Source: Balanoglossus misakiensis
Taxonomy: Eukaryota; Hemichordata
Direction: 5' to 3'
DNA: 64,000 nt
Assembly (NCBI GenBank): GCA_040954595.2
Contig: CM082594.2
Coordinates: forward strand, 4,774,001-4,838,000
Part shown: piece after piece, positions 16,758-31,700 of the stretch
Layout: each line of letters begins with the position of its first letter
Position numbering within the stretch: position 1 is the first letter of the stretch
Program-made: the position numbers and the translations under genes
The notes under the pieces: model-generated
Seen by the model: only the letters and a program-made list of their open reading frames with translations
What the model was told of the DNA's origin: nothing
The model's database searches: none

Positions 16758-19700
16758 GTTGGTATTTCTCCGCACTTTTATTTGACAGATCTCCATCATT
16801 ATAATTTTGTGCAGATGTGTGTTTTTTCCGCACGAGCACAGCCGTGCGCCATTTTAAAACTTATACTCAAATTGGTGTCTAATCTTATAAAACTCTCATT
16901 GGTTTGACATTCAGACTGTCCCTGACCAAGATGTGCCTGACGATGACAGAGTAAATAGTGATGACGAGACCCAAGGGGAGAAAAAAGTGGTCGATTTAGA
17001 GCAAGATTCCGAAGGTGAGTTTCCGAAAAAAAAGACTTGAGAAAAGTTTTCCAAACTTTATCCTGTTTTGATGATCGAGCAATCGCCAGATTATGGTGAC
17101 GTTTTCTCGAGACCAGGAAATTTATTCTTGTTCAAGAAACGAAATTTAAACACAGCAATAATAATTGATTTTCTTCTTCTCACTTCTCTGTATTCATCCG
17201 TGAAGAATTATTTCAAGATTTGAGTCAGTTCCAAGAAGAGTGGTTGGCTGAAGGTACGTACGTGAGTGAGTGAGTGAGTGAATTAATTAAAATCTGCCGT
17301 TCTCACGGCAGAGCAAAGGAATCTTAATACAGAGCTGGTTCTAGTTCTGAAGCCCATCATTTTTAACCGTTTCGTTATAAATCAGTGAAATCTAACCAGA
17401 AATGTTTGTGAACGAAAAGAGGTGAGAACAGTGTCTTAAAATGTGGGGGGGGGGGGGATATCCCATTTGTTTGTTGGGGGTTGTATGTTACATGTGTACG
17501 TTTCTCCTGCCATTTTATTATTTGCGTAAGTCCCCCCCCCCCCTGTAAGGATTATCTAACGTCCCCCTTCAACTTTTAAAACACACACACATATATATAC
17601 TCAATTGTTTTTTGGAGGGGTTATAGATATATAGTTTATCAATAGTTGGAAAATATGTTTACTATTATCCAAGGTTTTGGATAATGGTGATTGTATTTAC
17701 CAGTAACTCTTGAAGCATTTTCACTTTAAATGATATGAACCTTAAATGACGTATTCATATTTCTATTTCTCAAAAAAGGTTTGGGATATGACAGCGACAC
17801 AGAAGCTGAGGTGCCGGACTTCGAAGGAGAAAATTGTGAGTAAATTATTTTTCTGGAAAACTTTTTTTGGCTGTGTATCGTGTTGGTATTTCAGTGGATT
17901 TGAGTGGATCTTTGCCAGGTGGTACCCTGACTTGTAATCAAAGCGCTCGGACATGTTATTAAAATGCCAAATGTTGCGGCTTGTGTGTTTTTTGAGAGTC
18001 TGGCGGAAAACTGGTCGTTCAGTCCCTCGTACAACAGTGATACCAGTCGGTTGGGGTTTGTGGTTAAAAAAAGCTTACGTCTGGCGAATTTGTGTAGGTG
18101 TCATTGAGTGAGTCTCGATGGCTTTCTGCTGGTAGATTTACAACAAATGCCACAAATACCTTGTCAATAAAGACCGTGTATATTGGTGTCAAAATTTAGT
18201 CAACCGTTTGAGATGCCTGAGTGGCAGACGAGCAAACATACTTAATTTAAAAGTAGCACGTACCTCGAGGGACAGATTTCAGGCAAATGATCGTGCTCCA
18301 AATCTTTTCCCTTCTATGGTATACTGGGAGGAATTTAAAAAAAGATTGTACGGTGTCCACCATCTTGTTTTCATGGCAACGATTTGAGACAGTTTGGCAC
18401 TCTAATTGAGAATTTTGCATGGCAACCGCAATTTTTAATGGCAATTTTAAGAGAGCATAATTTAAAGTTGCCTTGAATAGAACATGAGGAAACATTTCTG
18501 ACTTAAACTTTCAAGATGCATACTACCTTCAGCAGGAAGGATATTGGATATTGTTACAGAAAAAAATGCTCAAATGGGTAGTTCATAATTGTGGTTTTTA
18601 GCGTTCGCCTGGTGTCTGATGTCAGCTAGGAGTAAAAGTCCCAGACGGGACTCGCCATCTTCTTGTTGGTTGAAAGTAACCATTTAAATGTAGATGAAAA
18701 TTTAAACTGGTTTTGTGAGTGTAGACAACTCAATTAATGGTTTCTGAGTAACTGTGTGAATGTGTGTCATATTTTTGTCTTGGTAAATGTATTCAAAAAA
18801 GGGGTGACCTTGTTCGATCCAGTTGTCCGCAATGTGAAAAAAAACACACACATCAGCGCATAGGTGTTTATCGCGTGACCAGTCAATGGGAGGCCATTTT
18901 AATATGCAAATTATATTGAATTTCAATTTAAATGGAATCCTGTATAATAGGCAAGTAAGACGGTCAGGAATTTACATACTCGGCCATTCAGTCTATTGGT
19001 CCCGGGCTACCACTGTTGAGCCACAGAGATCTTTTTAAGTTTTCAATCTCAAAGTTACGACCACAAAACGTCTGTCAGGGTCTGGTTGCCATTTGTGATT
19101 AATCTTTTTCACAGGCCGTTTTTTTAAGAACGACCATCTTGAATATAATGGGACGACCTCCAAATCCACTGAAGTCTAAGGAAACTAAACCGACTCAAAT
19201 TAATATAACTGTATTTGCCCTGCGCCGCTAAATCTGAGCCAGTTTTAACAGAAGGTGACGGTTTTAAAGCTTCGGAATTTTGCGTTACTTGGTAACACGA
19301 TTACGGCTGACAACTTATTTACACACATGGGGAAATAATAGATTTTTGCCCGAGCCAAAGGTCAGACCTGATCTGGATGTAAAAATTTAGTGATGGCACA
19401 AAGTGGACTGCCAAAGTACGCAGACGTTAACGATTAACAGACTCGAACCCGGCTATAAATAATTCAAAAGAAAAATAACATCCTCTCTTAGTAAACATTG
19501 TCGAGATAAGATCGGGCCACAGGAAAAAAGATATTTGTGTCTGAAGTCCACTTTTAAATAAGGTAGGCCAATAAGTGGCTTTAAAACTGAGCAATGACAA
19601 TATATTTTGTTGTACTTTGTCTTAATACTAATCGTCCTTGACAATTAGCTAAGATTAATTTAGACAATCTAATATGTAGATTATGCCAGAAGATCTCAGA

Positions 19701-22700
19701 AATTGACCCCTTCCACCCCCCAGTGCCCTCTTTAGTGGTCTATCCTTACCATAGAAAACATTCATTTTGGACTGAACTATGGTGGTCAAAGAGTTAAAGC
19801 AGCCATCAGGTACTGTTTTTGTAGCTCTGTAATGGGTTAAGGCACAAAACCTTTTCTGAGAATTACCCCTGGTCCATGGCATTCTGGCTGTTCATTTTCT
19901 CAAATTGTCGCCTTGCAAAGAAAAAACAGAAGAAAAAAAACCTAGCAGGCAGGAATGTGATGTCACTGACATTCCCTTGAAATCAATAAATCATTGAATG
20001 TGATCTTATAGAAATCAGCATTGATGATAGTTAAAACAGTGCTATAAACACATACCTCTAGTTTTCCTTGGCATGATGAAAAAGAAAGATCTTGCATACT
20101 ATTCAATTTTTTTTTTAAGTTTCAAGGTTTTTAATACACTCTGGTGTTTTTGCTGGTCCATTTTGCAATACAGTCACTACTTGGGATGTGTCTAGACATT
20201 ACCAATGGAGAAATTAACCTCAGACCAAGTTGTGTTTTTGTCGCAAAAGCAAGGATGCATAACACATAATTTAATTACAGTGGCCCTATGTAGGCCAGTC
20301 TCCACTCAAACTGTTTTGCTTGAGAGAATTTTCGAGTAACAATTCAGGGTTATATATGATTGCCATTATAAACTATTGAACGTCTGAGAAAGTTGTTTGT
20401 CCTTTTTGCTTGTTAATATTTAATAGATTTTGTATATTTGTTTCATAGTATTCAGTTGAATTATTGTCCAAAACAATTTCCTCGGGTTGGAAAATACCTT
20501 GTCTGTTTGTGCTACCATTAAAAATTCTGTCAAATTTTATTTTATAAACACATTCCTCTGAAACATGTTTATTTTTTAAAACAGTGAGTTGATCATGATC
20601 TCTTCATTATGAAATGTAAATTGGGTACTTTTAATTCTTTTAGTTTTATTGGCCTACCTTTGGTTCAGTGTGATTGTTTTCTATATCATGGATGAATCCA
20701 TGTTCACGGAAGGGGGTGAAAGGGTACAACTGAGGGGCACCTTTACTGAAAATAAATAAAACAATTTAAAATAAATAATATTGTTCTGCTCTGCCTAGGA
20801 ATGTTTATTTTCGAAAACCGCGAGTAAAAAATTGAAAGAAAATATTTTTCTTTTCCTTTTAAGAATTTGTAAGTATTTTTGTGTGTGGGTTTGTCAATAT
20901 TACTTGTTCAGAAATTTTCAGTATATGTAGCATCCATGTGTTATGAAGAAGAGCATTGATTTAGATTGTCATGTGAAGTTAATGAAAAGAACTTAAAATA
21001 TGTTATTTTAAAATTATTAGAGATTTTTTTACATGTGGAACTTTGTCTTTGGCCAGTATAATTGTTTTTGCATAGTTTGGAAAGGCTCTGTATTACCCTA
21101 AGTGATGATGTTAAAAAGTTAAATGGGGTTCATGTAGAAACAAAAAATAGAGAATCAACAAGAAAAAATCATGTGCAAATGTTCAACAAAATATGGTATG
21201 AACAATGACAAAAATCATTCAAACTCTAGCCTCGCATATGTAATTGGTGAAATTCTATCCAGATTCTATTTTCTTGATGAGGGTACAATTAATGATGATT
21301 ATTTTATAATTAATTTCTTCTAATGGGGCAATTAAGATAATTACGATTAATATAAGAAGCATCAGGTAATCGTCGATAAAAGATTGGCAGGTTTGGAATC
21401 GCATTAGTCCTGTCTGTGTGGTGTAGAAAGTGCAAGGAAGGGGGGGGGGGGAATACAGGGAGACATGAATATTTAAATGTGGGATTCCGCATGATTATGG
21501 GGAGCCTCACTCTGGTCGGCATGAATGACTTATGTTCAGTAGGCCCCCTAGGTGCTTCATTGGTCTCATTCTTATGCAAAGCGAACTGAGTGGACTACTC
21601 GCGTAGTACGGCCCCTAATTTGGTTTCATAAGGAGTATTACAAAGGGAAAGCCTGAATCCAGAGTCAAGGTGGCTGATAGCTCACTTGTTAAAAGGAGTC
21701 GTCATCTGGTATTGTTTGTCATAAATTGCTTGTTCAGATTCCCCCTCGGTGGCAAGAATGAATGAGGAGCACCATAGAATATGTACGTTTGTAGCTTTTT
21801 TTTACTATTTCCCGTATTGATATTACATGTACTTTTATTTTTTAACTGTGTTATATGCCAGCCAAGAAGTCAAAAAGGCATATATTGATTGATATGTGGT
21901 ACTTTCACTTATGTGTTTATTTTTTTCTTTTCGTTTATTTTCCCTTGCTGGATGGGGTATCTGTGCTGTGCAAACACGGATGTGGTGTTTTCATTGTCAT
22001 TGGTGCCTACCATCACTTTCTATCAACACCATTGGTCTGCGTTGGCTAACTGTTGACAGTGCTGCCTGTTGCGTTACCCAGCGTCTACACTGGAGACCGC
22101 GTTTTCATGAATGAGTTTTTAGGGGGGGTCACATGACATGTCAGTTTACCTGTTGGTCTCGCTCCGTACTTTTTTCCCTGCTTTTCCTGATTTTTTTCAC
22201 CAGGGAGTGCTAGGATTCCAGCTTTGATTTGTTTCCAATCAAAATGCAATTTTTGCTTCCATTTATTTCACGATATTTACAAATCACAACAGGTAACAGT
22301 GTGAATTTTGACAGCACCAAGAACCGTATTTGCGGCTTTTAGTTTGTCGCTAAATGCTAGCTGATAAATCATGCTACTTTTTAAATCTTGTTTTTTTCAT
22401 GTGGAAATATTTGTGCACCTTTTGTTCGGACTTCCTCTAACATGTCAGAACAAATATCTGGTTGTTTTGTTCTTACAGTGATCATATTGTTACTTTTCAT
22501 GTCGTGTGTAACTTCTTACGTAACATGTTTTTTTTTCATCGATTTTTTCGAATCTTTTGTATGACTTTCTTGTTTGTTCAGAAATTTTTAATGATATGGT
22601 TTCTTTGTAAAAAATGAGAAAACACTGGTGATTATTAATTTTCACGAATAGAAACCCCGGGACTGAAAATTATTCGTGTCCTCTCTTTGATTTTATTGCA

Positions 22701-25700
22701 GTGCCGTTTAACGTGAAAATCAAGACGGAACCCAAGAGTCCGGGATGCCACAAACCGTGCGCCCACATGAGAACGCCGAAATTTACGTTCGACCACAAAT
22801 TCGAGTACGGTGAGAAAGCGTTCGTGAACAGCCCCTACGAGCACCAGCCCCCTCCCCCACAGCCGAACAGTTCCCCTCCTGCTCAGGAATCGCCGGGACC
22901 GACCACTCACCAACCTCCACAGCCCAACTTCAAGGAACAGAACGGAGGCTTCGCATCGCCAACAGAACAGGGCTACCAACCTACAGAAAAAAGGTAAAGA
23001 GAGATTTATTTTTTTTCTATAAAAAAATAAAACGGATGAAAATTGGTGTAATTTTCCCCTGATAGAAATAATTATCCCCCACTCAAATTGGAGGGCAAAG
23101 GCTGTCTAAAGTTACACTAAAAGTCGTAAAGTAATTTCCAAACAGGAAGGTAGAGGATATTATATTTTTTTCTTCTTTATCATCCATAAATCCGTGTCTC
23201 ATCAAACAAAAATACACAAGAAAACAAAATTAAGCATGTAGTGCTGCATCTTTTTACTTGTTATCTGGTAATGTGAGTTGAGAAGGGATTTACTCGAGTC
23301 TGTTACTGATCTAGCCAACATATGTTCATATGTCTAGTCTCGGAATTAAAATGAATCAAAATAGCTGTCGTACAAAAAATATGGTGTGGAATAGCTTTGG
23401 AGTTCTTTGAATATTTTCTCTGTATATTTGATTCCGCCATGAATGAAGTTTTTACACGTGTGCAGTTTTTTATCGCATTGATCCAAAATCATCGTAACTT
23501 GGTTTGTTTGTTGTGTACGTCCAGATATGTGTAGTCCGATCGTTATTTCAGTTCATTAGCTTCATCAAAACAGAATATGGAAATTAGCAAAAATGATCTG
23601 TCTAATTGAGAATTCCTTAGAAATGTTTGAACAATAGTCTTTGTGAGTGGGCCGTTGATATTATTCACTGGGATGTGTCTCCCCCGTTTAAAAAAGTTTA
23701 TGGCCGACCAAGGTTCACAGAAACCGCAGCTTTGTCGGTATGTAGTTACGACATATGTAGATGGCGGAATTTGCAAACGTTTTTTTTCTACACCTGTTTT
23801 GGTAGTCCCAACAGCTAGACTATGTGTGTGGAATTATAATCTCTCTTTTACATGCAACAAGTGATTTGGTTTGGCAAGTCAACCCCTACCCCTCTAAAAT
23901 TATAGACTCCAGCAGTGATTTTACTAAAATAAATATGAAAAAGTTAAAAATAGTATTGATTATAAAACTCTAAAAGGAAAGTTTCATGTTAATAAAAAGC
24001 AAAAATAGTCATCACTTGCTGTATGGACTGTAGCTGAGTAGAGCCACAAATTCAGTGTTGTCAGTGGTGGATGAAATTACATGTGAATTTATTTTTAGCA
24101 AAATCTCAGTCTCCGCCTAAACATATTAAACTGATAAAGCAAAAGAAGATGATGATCATCATCATCATTGTCTGTTCATAGAGCAAATCTCCGCACATAC
24201 ACAAGGAAGTTTAACAATGGCGGCTAATTAATTTCTCGTTAGATTCCAAAGACAGGCCTCAGAGCCGTGCTTCCCGGCACCGCCCGAGCAACGGACGTTT
24301 CATCGTCAGGCTTCGGAACCGGGGTACGGGTCGTTGCGACAGGACTTCAACGGGATCTACGAGAGGCCGCCTCCCTTCCACATCAAGCAGGAACCTCAAG
24401 ACATCGGTTTTGAATCAGCAGCAGGTAAGCTATATTTTTATTTTTTAGGTCCCATTTGTATAGGTTTATATACCATGGGACCTTATGGGGATGGGTTGCG
24501 TCTGTATGGATGTATGGATGTATGTCTTTATGTCCGTCCACATCTAAAACTTGAAAACCGCTGCGCGTATCACCTCAATATTTTTTTAATAATCTTGAAC
24601 GTAAGTTTTTTGTGATTATGTTTAGTGTTTTCATGTCGTTTGAGAGCTGAAGGTCTTGTGGTGTTAGTGTGTGCATTGATTGAGTTGAGCAAACTTTGAA
24701 TGTGAAGCAAGGGTCATTTTTGCTCATCCTGTTTAATTTATGGCGGAGAAGTTCAGTGATTCTGTCGCCGAGAAATGTATAAAAATTAGCAGTAAACGTT
24801 ATATGATTAACTCCTGGCTGATTGTGGCGGGGGTAAAATTTTGATCGGAAAAAAAGTTGTAAGTGAAAGAAGAAAAAAGTAGGAACAGCAGTTCAGAAAA
24901 GATGTTCATAAAGTTGCAAATCTGTAATATGCTTTTCCGAGCACCGCGATCTCGCTCTGTAGCCAGCCATCTTTGGAAGATACTTCTGCGGTGACGGTGT
25001 GGTCGCGGATAATCTTCCCAATCTCCCAGCATATGTTATTGGCATATTCCAAATGTTCAGAAATCGGCCCTGGTTGTCTAGTGATTTTCCCGATGCGCCC
25101 AGACTATAAATCTGCCCTTTTTGCCTATTATACACTGACACTATCATTTAATCTCATCATGGAGAGAGAAAAAACGTTGCTTTCTGCACCACGTGTGGTG
25201 TCAGTGGAGAAAACAGTCATAAATTTCTGCAGCCATAGTTTGACGTCAGATCAAATTTTGCTGATAAAATACAAAAAATATGGTTCTTGCGTGTTGTTCT
25301 AGAATTTTGTTCATTCCTTTTGAGTGATACGGTTTAACATGCCTGTCATCGAGCCCTTATCTCTGATTTTTGAAAAGAGATAGTGCAGGTTTGACAGTGA
25401 TCGCCTCAAAACTGTCTTGTATACTATATATGAAAAATGCCATTCTCAATACCTGTTTTCGTTTTAGGCAACAAAAATGAAAAAAAATCCAAATTTTCGC
25501 TAATTATTGTTTTGACTATATATTTTTCATGGATGAAGTTTGCTCATTTGGGAATATTTCAATGAATTGTTTGGGAGAACAAAACAACAATGATTTGCTG
25601 AGGATGCCTTTGAAAACTGTTTAAAGGGATTTTTACTGTTAAATACACTCGTACTTTGTGACCAAAAAGGAGGCTTGTCTGCACACAATGCGGGTCTCAA

Positions 25701-28700
25701 TCTGGTTTAAAAGGACTGTTTCAGCTTTGCGATGTTCCTTTTTTTCCTGGGCATTCATGAAATGGTAACTGTTGATCCCCTCGGAGCTAAGAAGGCTCTA
25801 TGCAGCAATCAGCACACAAGTCCCTGTTATCTATTCAGATGGCTAGGCGAACATTGACTGACACGGCAGCCCCAACCATGCCTTGAAGCGCTGCGTGTTT
25901 CACAAAAAAAAACCTTTGCTTTCAAAGGGGTATACGGCCATTGAGTGAATGGATCTGTTTAGGTATAGACAGGCAGAGCTATCTCGCGTAATACCCACTC
26001 TAATTGAAGTTGCGGAGACGAGGCAACATGAACACATACACACGCACACACAAAAAAGCCTGAATGGATGATGATGGGCACCTAATGCGTTTTATTGTTG
26101 CTAAATGTTTTGTTATTTTCGCTGAAATTTCTGTCATAATAACATAAATTGACACGGGCGATTTCGAATCTAGAGATTGACTCGGGGTTTTTTTTGAGAG
26201 CGAGATGAGAGAAAATGACAGCGGTTAGTGTCTCTTTCAGCGATAAAATGTGATTTATTTTGGAAATCTGTTTATTGGACTGCATCAGTCATACATTGTT
26301 GGGCGGCATAATGGGCATCTTTCAGAAAACATGATTTTGACAATATGGTTTTGATGTTATTGTGTTTTGCCTTGTGAGACGGTTGAATGGTGGCTTCGTT
26401 AGCGTAATAAAGGCCGATAAATAGGTATTAAGTCTGAGCCAACAATGAACGCCCAGATTAGTCGCAATTAAAGTAACATGAAATATGGTCCCCCATTACA
26501 CATCGGTGTAATCTTCCACTCCCAGTCAGATGCGGGGAAAATTGAATGATCTGCCAAGTACACTCACCCGGGCCACTCGCTCACGCACACACACACACAC
26601 AACACAAAAACAAGAGTCGTACAGATCCTGCATGAGTGATTGTCGGCCGGTTCTTTTTTTTTCCCGCCAGAAAAAAAAATTGACGAGAGATCGATTGCTT
26701 ACTCTGTGTAATTTAACGGGGATCGCCCGGCTGAGGCTTCTAGTCGTCTCACCTGTTGGTTCGTGGATAGTCGCCACTCTCATTGCACCATCCCTTAAGC
26801 GGGTCCGCAGACTCTCGAATCAAACATATAAACCGTATTTCACAGTGTAGTATTTTTACCCGCAAATCGACAGTACATTTGATGTAGTTTTACGACAAAC
26901 TCGCCTATATTTAGTGTCTTAGACGAGAAACCGATTTGACAAACAGACACTTTTTTTTCATCGGCCCGTCAACACTGAGGAGAAGGACGGTCGTGATCAG
27001 TATGATGGATGGATTATTCTACCCATTGCAAAGCTCGTAATGAGCCCGGGATTATTTATGGATAGCAAGTATTAATGCAAACTTCATCTATCAAAGATTT
27101 TTAAAATGCCGTATCGGGAGTAAATCTGGTTTCCATGGCAGTCAGATGATGGCTTTGATAAAGAGCATTACTCTCCTCTGTGGGGCAGAAATGCTGACAT
27201 TTAACTTCCCCCGGACGAACAGAAATTGAACCGGCGGTTCAAATTTCAAAAAATATGAGAAAACTGGACAGTTAGGTAAACATTTGAAAAGATTTATTTT
27301 GAAAGATTGGTTCTATTCACAAGTTATAATTTGTTCTCACCAAATAGGAAGTGAGATAGTTTCTTCTCTCTGAAGCGCGGACATGAAGGGTTGGATTAAA
27401 AGAGGGTCCTACACTCAAAGCTTAAAGCATTATTTTTAATCACATTTCTACATTTCTGATTAGTTGATATGCGTCACCGTCAACTTAGGATGACTGTACA
27501 GTTTTAAAAGTAAAATGCCTGCATTAATTTGTGTTTATCTGTTTGGTGTATCTGCTGCTGGGTTGTTCCATTCTGCGATTTTTTGTCGCGCTGGTTTTTG
27601 TTTCCAAAGAGCACTGCGCATCCCGAGAGATCTGTTTTCTGCCTTCCAGCTTGCATAAGTCATTTTCCTTTAGCTTCCATCAAAGCAGTCTTTAACTTCT
27701 TCAGAAATGAGTTCTCGAGATTTCCAGCTGTGCTTGATGATTGGAAACTTCTTCTGCTGGGTTTTTTTTTCTCTCTTTGCCCCCGAAGAAGCAAACTTTT
27801 TTTTTTGTCGTTCTTAGTTGCGAGTCGAGGCTGAGGCCTGATTCGAAACGAGTCATCTGAAAAATGGAGGGAAAAACGTGAACGTTTTACGGCTGAGTAC
27901 TCTGCAGTCGATGTTTCTGCGTTTGCCGGGGTATAATTCCAGCCTAGCAACTATTGTTCTGGTCGCAGCGGGCTACGCTTGATTGACTACGATTTAAATG
28001 GCCGCTTGAAAGTTCCCTGATGGAAAATGCGCATGGCTGGCGGGGGGAGAGATTGGCTGAGACTGAGTGTGGGGAGGGGAGGGGGGGGGGAGAGCTCCCT
28101 CGCAGCCAATGTGCCGACCACCTCCAGCTTCTGCTAAGTGGTGGGTTAAACAGGGATGCCGTCGAGACGAAAATTGGGGGGAGGGAAATCAATGTCAAAT
28201 GCGAGCAATAGTGAGGGCATTATTGCTTTCTGTTCGTTCATTGAACGTAACGATCAAAATCTCGTGTGAGTTGAATTGCGTGTTCAGTACTTTAGCTGTT
28301 TGTCGAAAAAAAATTCATATCAGCAAGGGTTGATTTTATCAATCCCAAGTTCAAGTTTAAAATGATAGACCTTTTTCTGTAGAGACTTGCAACCAGTTGA
28401 CGACGAAAATACAGTTTGAAAAATCGCTATGCAGATAATATTGTGGTCAGTAAGATGGGTGCGACATTTATAATCAGCTAGTAATATTATTTGGCAAATA
28501 CGTTTGTTTTGATAACATTAGTGAATGGGTTGTTTGACGTCAATGGCTATTTCGATCCGGACGGTATCTTATGAACGATGAATCAACACTGGGAATAGCC
28601 AGGTGCTAAAATTCCTTAAATAGGTATTTTTTTTAGATACGATCACCTCCCCCTATTAAGTAGCCCCACCCACTGCTGGTCCAGAGATGCTGTTCCCAAG

Positions 28701-31700
28701 GTGTGAAGAATTATTTTAAAAGTTCACATTTTTTCGCAATCAGAAATATCAAACAGACCTTCGACAGTTTTTCTTTTTATTCCTGGCGAGTGTCGACCGT
28801 CGGCACAGATGGAGACGAAAATTTCCAATTTTTCCGCTTGGCAACCCATGTGAGACCCAGTTAAGTTTTCCATTTTTCATGGTGACTGAGTTTCTTTTTA
28901 ATTTTAAAGAAGTGGAAAAATTGTGGGATTTTCCTTGATTCACAATAAATAATGGAAACCACAAGTGGGAATAAAAACTGCTCAATGGGGAATTTTTTTT
29001 CAAATCGCCATTGAGATGGAATTTAGCAGACTGTGTACCAAGCCATGCACATCAAATTTAGATGAAACATAGCATATTTTTATAAACATTTTCTTTCTGT
29101 GTGCATTCATTTCTTTGCTTAACCATTCAAATAGGTGAAATTTTTCTGAAATTCAGTAATATGATCTGAAAAAAATCTTTTGTCATTTTCATTAAAGAGC
29201 TCAAACTTAGTTCTGAATTTCACTTTGTGAAAAATAAAATGGAATGTTTTGCAATTTATACCAGCATTTCCACAAGCAATATAATTGTTAAATCACCACA
29301 AACTTGTGATACAGAATTTATATATACAGTGTCAAAAATTGTGGTGTCGTATGAAAACTGACATATTGAAGGCCACAGGGGCAGTTTATTTGAGAACAAA
29401 TTGATGTCCGTGATAAACTTTTCAACGGAAACCAAGTTCACTACCTGACACTGTACATCAATATTAATAACAACTTTTGCAAGAACACAGGATTGATAAC
29501 GGTGCCTTGAAGATATAGTTCTACAAAAAAAAAAAAAGATACCCTTAATCTAGTGATGGCATTAAAGCCTATTTTGTCCATCCAGCGATTAAATTCTGAT
29601 GAAGCTGTGTTTTGTTTGAAATTGTCTCTCTCTAATTCTCTTCTTCTGCAAGGAATGGCTGTGGGAGTCTGACTTTAGATTTTCAGGTGTCAGGAATCTC
29701 GAAGGTAGACAAGGGCGATTCGGGGGTCTGTCTTGGAAATAGGGATTGCGAAATTACATGGGAGCCACTTAAATTGGCACAGTAATCATTTATCCTATAG
29801 AGTGAAACTCAATCCAGTGGTATTTGATGCACTATATAGGTATTAAAGTAGCAATATGACCCTGCCCCAAAAAACAGAGTAATAGGCAGTCCATTTAGAG
29901 AATGTTCGCTCTTTGATAAAAAAATATTACAAAGGATTAACGCAAGAGCTAACAAGGGCTAATAAGGTAATCTGTCTTGGATGAGAGATTTGCAGAGTGG
30001 TCATATTTTGATAATGAACTCAAATTGACTTTTTTTTATCTTTGATAGCGCTGAAGCACTTTTTATGTAACTTCACAGAAAATCGTTCTCAGTTGTACAG
30101 CTGTTTATTTGCATTGTGTAAAGTTTGTCGTAATGTTTTTGCTGAAAAGATGTGGGGTAATATAGTGTTTGTCTGTGTGTTAGCGCGCACCGTGGTTTTC
30201 TCATAGTCGTAAGCTAATTTGCATGTCAATCAGATACGCCAGTAATCTTATTTAATTAGTTCGCCCTTGTGCCTGGTGACCCATAGAGCGGTGGCTCGGC
30301 CTATTTTTATGTAAATCGGAAATTTGGACGAGGAAACGAACTTGCCCTTGAAAGGGCGAATGCCCTCGCTGAAGTTTCACTCACTTCCGAAGAAGTGAAT
30401 TTCTGATTTTGATTGTTGGTATTTATAGATGCTTTTACAGAGAGTAGAACTTCTATCTGTACAAAGCCATGCAGTTACGTGTACATCCCACATAGCTTTG
30501 CTCATCGCGTCCGCTGAAAACTTAAATGGTACCAGTACGTGAAACCCTCATTCACAGGATCTTCCAAATCTGGGATTAAACGGTTTCAGTGACCGTGCCA
30601 GCCCTCACGACACATTGATTAGTACACGTGAAATTGCCATGGTTACAAGCGACGCGATCTTGATGACATTGGCACCGAAGAAATGAGCCTTTAATTTCTG
30701 CGGGCTTTGATGTTCCGTCTCAATTAGGCGTCATTATATCGGGGGGAAAAACAAGTCAAATAGAGGTTCAAATACGTAACATAATAAAGAGAAAAATATG
30801 ACCAGTGTGTATTTTCATAGCAAGTTAGCAATTTCAGTCTTTGCATAATAAGTTGATCAACTCAATTTTGTGCGTTGACATTGAAAATCATCTGTATATT
30901 GAAACTTGTACACAGAAAATGAAGAATTTCAATTTTGGTGCCAAGTGTCTGTTAAGTTTCCAAATACCAGAAGAATATATGCTGGCTACTATCGACAAAA
31001 AACAGACGCAACGCAACAGTTGCATCAGCTTTTTAAAACTGCCTAAGTGGTATAAAGCTGTGATGGGAACATTTCATTGAACAGCCACATGTTGGCATCT
31101 TTTCTTATCTTTCAGAAGTGCCTACATGCGTCAACTTCGGACGACCAGCTGAAGCGTACGGCTTACATAACAGTGCCCCAGATGGTAAGAATCCAGTGAT
31201 GAATTTTTAAAAACAGTTTGGGAAAAATGGCTGTCTTAGTTACGATAGTTACATTCTTAGTTGTATCGTTACATTCTTAGTTGAGAGATATATTCTCAAA
31301 TTCAGATATTCAGAATGTGAAATTGGTTTTCTCCAAATCCAGCAAAGAGGTTATAATGGCTGTTTTTTCGTTGGTTTTATAAGTTCATCCATGTCACTTT
31401 AGTTTGTGCCTATTGGGATATAAATGATGTTGCCATGGGAATACCCGGTGTTTGACCGTTGCTAGGTTGCATTTCGAATTCTGGTTGAAGGTTGCATTTC
31501 AAGTTCTAGTTGAAAGTGATCTAGAAACGTCAGCTCAGTGCCTCTGTGGTCTTACTGTAGCAGGAACGTGGCAGTATCAAAATTGATAAGTCCGTAACAA
31601 TTACTTTGTTTAAATGACACTTTTGTGCGTTATTAGAAATCGTGAAAAGTGCCCTGGAAAAGAAAGAAAGGTTTTCGTTTCGTGAATGAAGAGGCGTTTG

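Noticed and set aside
22635-22979. Minus-strand frame opposite ETS coding exon 5
   Set aside because: It is antisense to a clearly conserved coding exon and is a composition effect.
27234-27250. B-box-like GGTTCAAAT words (also near 30762 and 8944), considered as tRNA genes
   Set aside because: No matching A box, cloverleaf or pol III terminator is found at the right distance.
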